A DNA stretch of 64,000 nt. Origin: Marvania coccoides. Its lineage: Eukaryota > Chlorophyta > Trebouxiophyceae > Chlorellales > Chlorellaceae. The number at the start of each line of letters is the position of its first letter. The first letter of the stretch is position 1. Made by a program: the position numbers and the translations under genes. Where the stretch lies: contig OY978102.1 in assembly GCA_963854735.1 (NCBI GenBank), forward strand, positions 620,001 through 684,000. Direction: 5' to 3'. Shown one piece after another: positions 47,603 through 58,364 of this stretch. The notes under the pieces were generated by a model that worked only from the letters and a program-made list of their open reading frames with translations, made no database searches and was not told the DNA's origin.

Positions 47603-47984
47603 ATAAAAGTAAAGTTAAAAGAGAAAGAAATGAATATCTAGCAGCTGCATTGTTAACGAAGGTTATTTCTCCATTGCGGCAATTTTGTTGAAAACCATCC
47701 ATCTCAAGTTGATTTCATGCATTTTTTTAAACGTTGGAAGGCTTCACGAGGCGGCACAGACCTCTGTGAGCCGCCGCAAAGATGAATAAATGATAACAAG
47801 TTCTGCTCTTTACAAATTTTGGTGATAACCACGGTGTTGCTTCGACTAATTTTCAGTGTAAAATAAATGTGTAATGATGCACAAAACAAATCTCTCTCTC
47901 TCTTTCCTCTAGTTCTATCGATTTAATTTTCCAAGCCAGCAGACGCTCTGGCCCTCAGGCCGTCTCCTCAACATCAGCAACCGC
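47603..47984. other. convergent intergenic region
   Basis: 382 bp, AT-rich, between 3' ends. A TC microsatellite lies near 47.89 kb. No gene seen. Confidence 0.5.
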
Positions 47985-50900
47985 CTACCTCCTGGTGCGC
48001 CTGGGGCTGCGGATCCTGGCCGCCCCAGGCGACGTCAGCCCCAGGGCCGCCGCCAGCTCTTGTCCACCTTTCTTCGCAGCCTTGACCATGCTCGCGGGAG
48101 GCGCCTCCCCTGCCGCCAGTTCGCCCAGCGCAGAACGCATCTGGGAGCTCAGCGGCTTGGAAGGTTGCAGCAGCCGCCGCCTTCGGCCTCCTTTTCCAGC
48201 AGCGGCACCAGCAGGCTTCCTCTGCTGCGGCTGCTCCTCACCGCCGCTAGCCTCCTCTTTTTTCTCCTCCTGCTGCTCCTCTCCTGCAACACTCTCCCAC
48301 TGATCCTCCCTCTCTCCTTCCTCCTCCTCCGCAGCGCGCATCGCAGCGGCCGCCAACTTGCCACCCCCGCCCCGCAGCTGCCGCCTCGCCTGTCGGCTGC
48401 CCTTCACCGCACCAGCCTCAGTCTCCCACTCAGCTGGTGGCGAGTCAGGCTCCGTTGCGGCAGAGTCTTCGGGGGACTCCACCGCGGTGGCAGCCAGGGC
48501 CACGGTCGCAGCCACCGCTGCAGCCCTGCGCCGACCGCCCCGCCTGCGAGCCGCCGCTCCTGCCACAGTCGAAGGGGGGTGGCTCTCGTGAACCGGGGAA
48601 ACCACTTCCACCTTCGGCTTCTCGATAGCCGCCTTCTCTTTGCTGTCTTCAGCCTCAGCGGAGACTCCTTCCTGCTTGGCCTGTCGGCCGCCCCGCAACC
48701 GCCGCCGCTGCTGATGCCGCCCACGCACAGGCGCAGCCTCAGGAGATGCCTCTTTCGTCGTCTTCTCGACGTCAGCCACCTCCACCTCCTCTTCATTCTC
48801 AGAAGGAAGAGAGTCTTCCTGAATGGTGGCCTCTACTGCCGCTGCCGAGGCACAGCCGCTGTTCTTTCCTCTCTTCCTCGACGCCGTTCCTTTGCGGGTG
48901 GCCCTGTGCCGGCGCTTGTTGTTGCCGGCCTTGGGCTCCGGCTCTGGCTCTGGCTCCTCTTTTGCTGCTTCTCCTCCCTCCAGCACCGCTGCCTCACCTT
49001 TCCTTTCGTCACCGCTGCCGTCAACTTCCATCGCTGCCGTCGCCTCCTCGGCTGCCGCCGCCAGCGCGTCTTCTACAGGCAGATAATCATCGGCAGGATC
49101 CTTCTTGCGCCCCTCCTCGGCTCCTTCTTCCTTCATCCACTCCACCAGCAGGGACTCCTCAGGCTCGGAAACAGCAGCAGCAGCAGCAGCAGCAGCAGGC
49201 AGCGGAGAGCGCCCTTCCTCTCCCTCTACCGCACCAAGCTCAGCAGCAGCTTCCGCCTCAGCCTCCACCATTTCGTCGGCCTCAGACGGTGGAGGCGAAA
49301 CGGAAGGAGGAAGGAGGGGAGAAGGCGGGGCCCTGCCATCGCTGACGCATTTTGCTTTCGCCACAGGTTCCTTTACAGCAGCAGCCATGTCAGCAGACTG
49401 CCTCTCTCCCTCTTCCATCAGCAGCGGCTCCTCGAGCTCCTCCTGCTGCTGCATGGGCTGGTCGTCGTCCCCATCGTAGCACATCTCACCAACGATGTTT
49501 ACCGCTTCTTCATTCGCCACTTGCTGCGTCTGCTGGGCCTCCTCCGCAAACCGCGATTTTTTGCCGCCAGAGCGAGAGCGAGAAGACCCGCCGCTCTTGC
49601 CACCACTGCAAGGCAGCGCCCTGGCAACAGCTGGACCAGAGCTGCCAGGCGCCCGGTGCTGCTGCTGTTTGCCGCCCAAAGCGATCGGAGAAACCGCGCG
49701 TTCGTTGCGCTCCTCCATCGCCACGCCTTGGCGAGCTCGGGCCAACGCCACCTCATGAGGGGTGCCCTGTGCGCCGCAGCCTTCCCCTGGGGGGCATGCC
49801 GCCGCCACCCGCGCTAGCAGAGACGCCCCCGAGGGGCTGGAAACTCCGTGCAGGGCCGCCATCGCCGCCCCCAGCTGCGCCCGCAGTGAAGCGTTATCTT
49901 TACGCAGCCGATCGGTCTGGTGCTCCGCCATTTCGATCTCCATGGCCACGTTAGCGCCCATCTGGGTGACCTCCTCCCGCACGCGGTGCTCCACCACCTC
50001 CTCGCTGCGCCGCCGCAGCTCCGCCAAAGCGGCGGACAGCGATGCTGCGCGGTGCCGCTCGCTCTCCAGCTCTGCAGCCGCGCGCTCGGCGTCGGCGCGG
50101 GCGGAGGCCTCCACCGCCGCCAGACGCTCCTGCAGGGAGCGCGCCTCTGCGCGTTGCAGCTCCAAATCCTCTCTCAGCGCTGTCGCGGCTGCTTCCGCTG
50201 CTGCCAAGGCAGCTTGCACCGCCGTCGCCGCCCGCTCTTCTTCTTCCTGCGAACTAGACATATCGACAGCATCAGCGGCCTTTTGATGTTGCTGCTGCTG
50301 CTGCCTTTTGCGGCCCCCGCGCTGCGGCTTGCTAGCCGGCCCGGCGGCCGCCCGAGCCTCGGCAGCTGCGACTTCCGCGGCCAGACGCTCGCGGTAGCTC
50401 TCTTCCATGCCTTTCAGCAGGCCTGCCATCTCGGCAGCCACCTCCTCGCGCACTTCAGCTTCGACCAGCACCGCCCTCTCCTCTGCTGCCTGCAATGGAT
50501 TTTGAAACAAGGGCATTAACGAGAGCGTTCCTTGGAAGAGTCCAACAAAGAAAATAATAAAGAAGAATATCTTAATTTAAGTTCCAAAACAAGGCTATAC
50601 AATAAAAATCGATGAATTGAACACCGAAGGAAAAAAGCTTGCCTGCAGGTCTTTGATGAGCTGCTGCACCTGCTCCTGCAGCGCCGCGTAGGCCGCATCC
50701 GCCTGCTCATCCCCCTCGCCATCCTCATCCTCATACGTGCGCGGCGTGCAGGGAGTGCCATCGAACTCTTCCTCTTCCTCCTCCATCGCCGCTGCTGCCG
50801 CCGCCTTGCCAGCCCCTTCGTGCTCCTCCTCAAACAGAGCTCCCTCTTGCTGATGAAGGGGACTAGATTCGTGGGTGGCGTCAACTGCCTCACTGTCGTC

Positions 50901-52890
50901 CAGCTCAGCAGGCGCAGCAGGCATATTGTCGGAAGAAAGCATGCCCCGCCCGATCACCTCATACACCACCTCCTCTTCGTCATCTTCCTCTTCCATTTCA
51001 CCCATGTCTTCCTTCTCCTCCGCTTGGGCAGCAGCCAGCAGTTCCGAAGCAGCAAGAGCGGCGGCAGCAACCTCGTTATCTTCCTTCTCGGCCGCAGCGT
51101 CAGTTTTGGCCTTCTTGGCCCGCTCCACCTCCGCTTTCGCCGCTTTCTCCGCCGCTTTCCGCTTGGCGCGGCGCATCGCGCCAGGAGACACGGCCTTGAT
51201 GGTGCGGCGGGGCGCCTGCGCCTGCTGCAGCGTGCCGATTTGCGCCGCCAGCGCAGCGTACCGCAGCACGTGGGAGGTCTCGTCGTAGTCTTTGGCGCAA
51301 GGCGACACGTTCACAGACAGAACCACGCGCCCATAGCCGTGCAGCGCGTCCCGGAAAAGGTGCGTCACTTTGCTCTCTCGGTAGGGCACAACACGGTGCG
51401 GGGCAGTGGCGGCGCCGGTGCGTGCGACCGACTGCTGCTGCTGATTCCACCGCAGCGCCTCCAGGCAGCGACCCAGGGTCATCAGCGATGAGTTGATCGC
51501 CACGCTCTCCCTACCATCAAAATGAAGAGTGTTATTATCAGTAAAACAAGCTGAAATAATCGACACAATATTATTATTATTATTATTGTAATAAATGGAT
51601 AATTGTCTTACTTGAGCCTGATTCCGACGTTGCCTGTGCGCTGAGCACGCTCAGATCCAGCCAGGTCCACAAATGCCAGGCGCCCCAGGCGCTCCACCTT
51701 CTGCTCCGGCTCGCTTTCCTCTTCTACGTATTCTGCCGTCGTCTTTCGCACCAAATTCACTCCGAAGATGGAGTGTGAGCGAGAGGAGGAGTAGTTCAAC
51801 CCAGTTTCCGCGCGCTGGCGGTGCTTGGCGCCGCGGCGCAGCACCGCGAGCGCCTCCTCCGCAGTCTCCACTGCCACCTGCAAGAAAAACACGAGTAACA
51901 TAGAAAATCATTAAAAAAAAACAAAAAAAAACTTCTAAAGTGTGGTTAAAGGAATCGAGGTACTTTATTTCCTTCCCAGAGGAAAAAATGACATAATAAA
52001 GTATAAATAAAAAAAATAAAATGACATAAAATGACATAATAAAGCCAGCTTTTTGCTTACCTCAGACAGCCCAGCCACCGTCACTCGGCCTTTCGAGTCC
52101 TCCATGAGGCGCAGCGCGGGGCGCTTAGCGGGCACACCCCCACCCACAGGGTCCTCCAGCAGGTCAAACACCGCCTCGTTGTAAATTTCGCAGTACGACA
52201 CCTGCACGGCCAATTGAGCAGCATCCGTGTGTGCCGCCAACCCAGCAAACAGCGCTGAAAGCGCGCGTGGGAGCACCCCTGGCGCGGTTTTCGTGCCCTC
52301 GATGGTGTAGGTCTTCCCTGCGGCGGTAATCCCGTACGCCATCATCACGCTATTGTGCCTGGGGTCACGTAATAAGTCTTCCACCAGGGGAGCGCCGGTG
52401 GCGGCAAAATACGCCTCCTGGGTGGTTTCTGCGTCGAACACCTGAGAGAAGGTAAAGGTCTGACCGCGATCGCCTGAGCGGTAGGCCATTGAGGTCTCAG
52501 GCGCCGCGATGGCGAGGCTGTGCTCGGAGCTGGCGTGGATGCAGTTTTCTGAATCCCAGCGCGGGGCGCCGTCGGTGGCGGACGGACGGATGCGCACGAA
52601 GACCTGCAGCTTCTTCAGCTCGAGGTCGTCGGCGACTGAGGCGCCCGCGAAGGCGAGGGAGCGAGGGACCTTAGGGGCCTCGGGCTGGGCTGCACAGTCA
52701 GGGTCCTCAGCGAACAGATCCGCCAGGTTCCTGCGGCGGGGTGCGGTTGGTTGTAATAAATGTGATTTATTTGGCGGGAGAGCTCAGCGAAATTCACTCA
52801 CTGTGGGTGCACTTCTTGAGACATGCGGGGAGGGCCCAGGTCGCAGTCTGCTTGAAAGTCCGGCAACAACGCGTCCTCTTCCACCTCCAT
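47985..52890 (-). CDS. Kinesin motor protein with very long low-complexity tail (kinesin-6-like)
   Basis: Five exons: 52890-52802, 52730-52061, 51877-51612, 51510-50643 and 50489-47985, 1465 aa. The last intron (50642-50490) has a GC donor (CAG|GCAAGC). The motor domain spans about residues 65-430: P-loop YGITAAGKTYT (G163-T170), switch I NYSSSRSH (281-288), switch II DLAGSE (324-329), and YRESKVTHLFRDAL. The spacing around HVLRYAALA is kinesin-like. Downstream comes an acidic linker, coiled coil (AAEERAVLVEAEVREEV... and repeated Glu/Ala helices), and a C-terminal ~500 residues rich in Glu, Ala, Arg, Gly-Gly. The motor core resembles KIF20/KIF23 (cytokinetic kinesin-6) but lacks an obvious family-specific insert, so the subfamily is a guess. 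It moves along microtubules. Confidence 0.85.
51569..51588. repeat. (TTA)n microsatellite
   Basis: Seven TTA units in the intron between kinesin exons 3 and 4. Confidence 0.9.
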
Positions 52891-53212
52891 GGCAACGTAT
52901 TCGGCAGCGATGGGGTGGGGGCGGAGTTGGGTGGTGGATGTGTTTTTTCGGGTAAAATGTAAAGGTAGTTGGGGTCAGTCGCACCAACGGGCAAACGCAC
53001 TTCGCGGCGTGAGACCCACTTCTTCTTGATCAATGTAAGAGGTATTAAATAGCTAGATGTTTGACATGGCCCCAAAACGGAAAATTTAACGACTTCTTCG
53101 AGAGCAGGCGTAGCAGCAGCAAAAGACCATCCAAACGAGGAAAAAATAGCCTTTTTTGCACGTATCGCAAGCACCAAACTATTTCTCTAATTCAGCAGCA
53201 GCAGCAGCAGTG
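52891..53212. promoter_or_regulatory. divergent intergenic promoter region
   Basis: 322 bp between kinesin (minus) and NAT9-like gene (plus). A run of six CAG (about 53194-53211) ends right at the ATG of the acetyltransferase, in its 5' UTR. Confidence 0.45.
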
Positions 53213-54265
53213 ATGCGCGCCAACTCCAATTTAACTCTCTCCGGTGATCGAGTAATCCTGGTACCATATCGACGAGAGCACGTGCAGCGATACCACGAAT
53301 GGATGGTGAGATGGGGATGTAAATGATCAGGGCAGCTGCAGAGCCGAAATGCCTCCTCCTGAACCGCAACTCTTCTCTTTTTTATCTTTTGATTTTGAGC
53401 AGCAAGACCCAGCTCTGCAGGAGGCTACGGCCTCTGAGCCTCTCACCCTGGACGAAGAGTACGAGATGCAACAGTCATGGATGGAAGACGAATCTAGTAA
53501 GTTATTTATCTCCTAGATAAATAAAGGTCCGCCTGCCGCCGCCATGGCACTGAGAAATCCTCGCTTCTGTGTCGCAGAGTGCACCTTTATCCTGCTGGAC
53601 CCAGAGTTTGACGATACCGAAGGCACTGGGAGCCACAGAGGAGGTGCGTTGCATTAAGAGAGAGCTCCATGCAGCAGGATGTTTTTTCCTTAGCTTTGAA
53701 TTTATTTAATTTGTAGGCATGGCTGGGGATGTTAATCTCTTCTTTAATGACCACGATGACCCGAACGTTGCTGAAATCGAGATCATGGTGGCGGAACCAC
53801 GCAGCAGACGCAAGGGCCTTGCCCGAGAAGCTCTAACGCTGTTCATGATTTATGCAGCGACCGAATTGGTGAGAAAAGGAGTTAGAGAGTTTATCTGTTG
53901 AATGCCATGAAATCATCGATTTTTTTTAGTTATTGCCGCAAAACCCTGAACTGGTCAATATTGCTTCACTCGAAAAGGGCACATTTTTATTTTTGCAGAA
54001 TGTTACAACATTTAGGGCCAAGATTGCGGAGGCAAACGCGGCGTCGCGCCAGCTGTTTAATGGCTTGGGGTACATCGAAGTGAGCAGATCTGCGATTTTT
54101 CAAGAGGTGACGATGGAGCTATCAGCAGGCGTTGATAAAAATGGCGGCGAAACTGAGGCTGGAGCGGCATGGCAGGCTTTACTAGAGGCTGGCGCCGCCC
54201 TGAAGAAGGGAGCCTACGATGCAGTAGATGGCGCCTCTGAACTGTTCTGTAGCAATAGGCAATGA
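53213..54265 (+). CDS. NAT9: NAT9-like GNAT N-acetyltransferase
   Basis: Five exons: 53213-53305, 53403-53496, 53578-53643, 53717-53868 and 53999-54265 (GT-AG), 223 aa. The N-terminus has LSGDRVILVPYRREHVQRYHEWM and EEYEMQQSW, typical of NAT9, and the acetyl-CoA site RSRRKGLAREAL is followed by F-AKI and LFNGLGYIEVSRSAIFQEVTMEL, the conserved end of the family. NAT9 proteins act near microtubules in animals. The last ~55 residues are an Ala/Gly extension. Short exons make the model reliant on frame, which closes correctly. Confidence 0.85.
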
Positions 54266-54510
54266 AAATCCAGCCAGGCAGAGATCGGGAAAATGGGAAG
54301 AAAGAGCGACTGCCCCAGCTTCGGCTTCTCACACCCATCATTGCAAACGCCCCCGCGAGACTGTTTTCCCAATTTGAATTTAATAATCAGTCGCCGATCG
54401 ATCATCTGGCGGGTGCCAACCGCGGGTCTGAATTACCCCAGGGCACGCTTGAACACATCTGTTTTGGTGGCATCCGCGCTTGAGCAGCTGGAGAGGAGGG
54501 GCCAGGCGCC

Positions 54511-55121
54511 ATGGCTCGCAGCAAAAAAATCCCGGTGAGAAACTGGGGCCATCAGACGCGGTGGGGGACGCCTGTTGGAGGAGCGAGGTGGGGGTCTTAA
54601 AATCTAATTGACATTTTTTCACGCTGTGTCCTCAATTCCTGGTGCAGAAGTCATCCAGTAAAATTCCAAAGGGGCCTCCTCTCAAAACGCAGACCCCCGT
54701 CCCCAAGCCACGTACGTTTTTGCGTGTCCCTCTCAAAAATTGACTTGATTTTTTTCAAGATTTGCGCTGCAAAATCACTCTTTTCGGGCGTGACACTGCA
54801 GGGAAACCGCATAGGTTCAGGCCAGGCACTGTGGCGCTGCGGGAGATCCGGCGATACCAGCGCAGCACGGAGCTTTTGATTCGCAAGCTGCCGTTTGCCC
54901 GCCTGGTAAGGGAAATCACTAACAATGTGGCGCCCGAGCCGTTCAGGTGGACCGCGGAGGGGCTGCTGGCGCTGCAGGAGGCCACAGAGGACTTTATCGT
55001 GCATCTCTTGGAGGACTGCAACCTGTGTGCCATTCACGCTAAGCGCGTGACCATCATGCCCAAGGACATGCAGCTGGCGCGGCGAATCCGCGGCCCCGTG
55101 GCAGGCGTGGCGTCCTACTAA
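54511..55121 (+). CDS. CENH3: Centromeric histone H3 variant (CENH3/CENP-A)
   Basis: Three exons: 54511-54534, 54648-54711 and 54802-55121 (GT-AG), 135 aa. The N-tail is short and diverged (ARSKKIP then [16 protein letters not shown]), lacking the canonical H3 tail. The histone fold keeps [15 protein letters not shown] and [15 protein letters not shown]. Hallmarks of CENH3 are present: loop 1 after LVREI is one residue longer than in H3, and a Trp occupies the Phe site ([14 protein letters not shown]). The C-terminus is extended ([12 protein letters not shown]). It replaces H3 in centromeric nucleosomes and anchors the kinetochore. No canonical H3 gene is in the window. Confidence 0.92.
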
Positions 55122-55627
55122 ACTTTGCTAAGCCTGGGGTGGGGGCATTCGCCTTTCTTCTTTCCCCAGTTCTTCTCCCTCAGCCCGCCGCTTTTTTTTT
55201 TTGGTCTAAACGATCGATGGTGAAAAATGCATTTTCCCTGTCGATAATGTGCTTCTTTGTACCCTCTTTTCCTTGCCTTTCTTTCCCTCGCCTCAGACTG
55301 CTGCCTGCCTTATCTTGACCTGTGACTTTGAGAGCATACTGACTACCCTTTACTTTTTTCTTTGTTTTCCGACCGACCCTTTTTGACGACGACGCATTCA
55401 CTGCTGCTCTTTATCTTTATCTCGCCTAATCGCCTCTAATTAAAGTAAACCAATAAAAATGGTTTAAAACATCCTCTCTGATATGAAAAGAACAGAAAAG
55501 AACAGAAAAGAACACAAAAAGAAGGAAAGGAATAAAATGAAATGGGGAAAATGAATGGAAAGAAACCTCAAAACGTTTGATAATAATATAATGCGCCATT
55601 TCTTATCGAGAAAATTAATTAGGTCGT
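55122..55627. other. convergent intergenic region
   Basis: 506 bp between CENH3 and the SDR-CIA30 gene 3' ends. It contains an AACAGAAAAG/AACACAAAAAG repeat (about 55486-55521). No gene seen. Confidence 0.5.
55486..55521. repeat. AAAAGAACAG tandem repeat
   Basis: About three and a half copies of a 10-bp unit in the convergent intergenic region. Confidence 0.85.
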
Positions 55628-57382
55628 TCATACGCCGCTTGACACACCAAAAGTGGCTCCTGCCGCCCCCGGCTGCTGCAACAACGACGCACACAGCTCT
55701 GCCACATCCGCCGTGCTCACGCTGCCCCGTCCTGCCCCACCCTTCTCCACCTTCAACGCCGCTGCCCCCACCGGCGCCCCATCACACTTCAGCGTCCCCA
55801 CGCTCACCACAGCGCACGGCACGCCGCTTTGTTTTGCAGCCCCTCCTACATCGGCACTGCCTGCTGTGCTCTGGCTTTCTTCCGTGGCCACTACTGCCAC
55901 GAGACGGGGCACCGAAGGCTCAGCTAAGTAGGCCCGAATGTGGCCCAAGGGAAGCTCAAACTGGCCCTCCCTGAAGGAGGGGTTAAGCCGGCCATCATAT
56001 TCAAACTTTGACAGCATCAACTGCACTGCGCAGATGCTGGCGGGGTTGAGCGCGGGGGCGCCCGGCATGGTGCGGGCGCGGAAGACGGGGGCGAATGATG
56101 AGAAGGGGACGCGAATGGTGGCCCATTCGCCGCCAGCTGGGGTGTCGAAGGAAGCGGTGTAGCCGACGCCGTCCCAAGCTGCCTCTGTGCGAATAATGCA
56201 CTTGTACCTAATGAAAAAACAGTTCAAAAACAGTTCAAAATATAGAAAACTTCGTGAGAAAAAAGAAAAAAAACTTTCGTCAGTTTTTTTGTTTACCTTT
56301 GTCCGTCACCTTTCACGCGCAGCTCCAGGCCGTCGTACGCCGAGAAGTCGGCGGGCGGGGTCAGCGTGCGGGTGCGCACCGAGGCAAACCCGCCGTTGTT
56401 GGCGGTGGTGACCCTCCCTGCGAAAATCCCCGCTGGCCCTCTGCCGCCCTCGTCGGCGCCCTGGCGGATGGAAAACCGGCTGGAGCTGGCGCCGCCCATG
56501 ACCACGTCGTCCACGGGGCCCCATTCCGTGACAGGGGATGCGCCGTCTGGTGTGTACCTGAGGAAAAGAAAGAAGAAAGAAGAAAGAAGAAAAAAGTATT
56601 GTGAGCTTTCTGTTAAACCCATTAAACCCATTAAACCCATGTAAAAGAGTTGGAATGAGAAGAATTTGGAACAGCGCCAACAGTTTGAAGGGAAAAAAAA
56701 CATGTTTTTTCTTCTTCTTTACTTACAAAGCCGCGCCTGGGTCTGTGGGAAGGGCAGCCAGCAGGTTCGGAAGGCTCTTCGCAAATTTGTTGTTGCCACC
56801 GACCTCTCCTGCCCCGCACCACACAACCTGCCGCACCCCAGAGGCGGTTTCAGGGGCTGAGGGCGCTGGCGCGAGTTCCAGGCGCGCACCAGGCGCCACT
56901 GGCATGCCTTTTAACGCGTGTTGAGCGGCAGAAACAGTTGAACTGTCGGGCAACAGCGCTCGCACGCTACGGCCTTGTTTCAGCAGCTGCGCTGCCACAG
57001 CCAGGCCCACACTGCCGGGCTCTATGCCCCCAGCGACCAGAGTTACGTTGTTGGCGGGAGAGTCGGCGGTGGAAGGCGCGCCTATGAGAGGGACGAGTGT
57101 GCTGGTTTTAGTCTCCATTTGAGGGCTGAGAAACTTGAGGGGCTGCTCCACGATGGTGCGCACAACTTGGGCGGGGGTGGGGGGAGGGTTGAAGAAGAGC
57201 ACGGTGCGCAGAAAGCGGCCAAACTCCCACGGCTCGCGCTCTTTGGCGGTGGTGTTTTTCTCACCGCCTGCAGCTCTGACCACAGTGGGAGAAGAGCGCA
57301 GCCGTCTCAGGGGAGCAGAGGAGACGACTGCAGATGTCTTGCCTGCAGGAATAAGGGTGTACAGTGTGAGAAAAGTAACCAT
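55628..57382 (-). CDS. Atypical SDR with CIA30 domain, plastid (HCF173-like)
   Basis: Three exons: 57382-56727, 56557-56297 and 56207-55628 (GT-AG), 498 aa. The basic, Ser/Arg-rich N-terminus (TSAVVSSAPLRRLRSSP) looks like a transit peptide. A Rossmann-like segment (VTLVAGGIEPGSVGLAVAAQLL, RSVRALLPD) is followed by a CIA30 domain (DDVVMGGASSSRFSI, GFASVRTRTL, YDGLELRVKGDGQRY, WATIRVPFSSFAP) and the SDR end (VSTADVAELCASLL). This mixed layout is found in plastid HCF173-like factors that act on photosystem II assembly or psbA translation. The glycine-rich loop is altered (GGIEPGSVG), so NAD(P) binding is uncertain. An alternative 5' end uses the ATG at 57470 with a GC donor (CCAG|GCACGG); the acceptor CTGCAG before GCAAGACATC at about 57343 looks real. 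Confidence 0.7.
56613..56640. repeat. AAACCCATT tandem repeat (telomere-like)
   Basis: About three copies of a 9-bp unit (TTTAATGGG on the other strand) within the intron of the SDR-CIA30 gene. Confidence 0.8.
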
Positions 57383-58364
57383 CTCTCGATTAGTTGTGAT
57401 CTAGTAGCTTCGAATTTCTGCCTGCCGTGCCTGGAGTAATAAACGGCCGGTTGACGTGCAGTTTGTGCATGTCGTTGCGAGAAATATGAAATTAATATTA
57501 AAAGCTGGCTGCGTGTACCTGATTTTGAGGCCTACATGCTGCCAGCTGGCCAACTACAATTTTCTTTTAAAACAGAAAGACCAAGCTTTCCCCGATCAAA
57601 ATTCTGAAACTAAATGAAGTGAGACACCCACAACTCTTAAGATGCCGGATTGATAAAAAATTTCTCTTGCATGGGACTCTTTCATGGCGGAAACTTGCAG
57701 CAGCGGTCATTGTGTCGAATGCATTATTATTATTACAACGAGAAGATACACAGGCGCGGTGCAAGAATAGCAGCGTGCTGCACGCTGGCACCGCCTTGAC
57801 GCACACGGCTTCAGCGTGGCCAAAGTTGCCGCCATGGGGACGTTGTTGAGCCCCTCATCCTCTTCACGTTCGATCATGCCTTTGGTCAGCAGAAGACGCT
57901 TGATGGCGGCCACGTCCCTTGCAACGACGGCTCTATGCGGGGTTCACGCCTCGTGTCCAGCATACGGTGAGTTTGAGGGGCGGCGGAAGAGAGCGGTGGA
58001 ATATGTGTTGCTTGTTGTCGAGATGTGTCGAATGAGGGCCGCAAACACCGGGTAATTTATAAAAGATTCAGTCTTAATCTTCAGAGATTTGAAATAAGTC
58101 CGAGACGAAGCGGAGGCCAGGTCAGTCGGGATGCAGAACAAAATGGAAATAAAAAATTTGAGAGATTCCGTGCCCTGAATACCCAAATCGCAGCGTTATG
58201 GCATTAAAACTGCGTTATAAATAAAATTAATGAGAAATTTGCAACAGAATGAGCAGCTGGCTTCTGCTTCAAATCTTCGTCCCTGGCATTTTCGCTCTTT
58301 TTTCTCGCCGCTCCGCTGCTAGCTCTTCCTCTTTGGCAATATATTAGGCGGAGGAGCGTTCACG
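57383..58364. other. intergenic with one candidate presequence exon
   Basis: About 980 bp between the SDR-CIA30 and eL39 genes, both transcribed away. The only notable element is a possible exon at 57834-57966. Otherwise AT-rich, no gene recognised. Confidence 0.4.
57834..57966 (+). CDS. Possible first exon of a small thylakoid-lumen protein
   Basis: From ATG 57834 the frame encodes MGTLLSPSSSSRSIMPLV, then a twin-Arg-like lumen signal (RRRLMAATSLATTALC) ending in HASCPAYG, with a splice donor GTGAGT directly after (57967). That is a typical bipartite presequence of a nuclear-encoded lumen protein. The following exon is not found: an acceptor at AAATAAG near 58.1 kb would give a short mature peptide, but it is weak. 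Unspliced, the ORF ends after 73 codons. Confidence 0.35.

Noticed and set aside
48060..49817. 585-codon plus-strand ORF opposite the kinesin tail
   Set aside because: It is a shadow of the Ala/Glu-rich coding strand (repeated GCC/GAG/CTG codons). No splice or domain logic; the minus strand kinesin model closes in frame.
54511..55121. Canonical histone H3
   Set aside because: Tail sequence, longer loop 1 and Trp replacement fit CENH3, not H3.1/H3.3.
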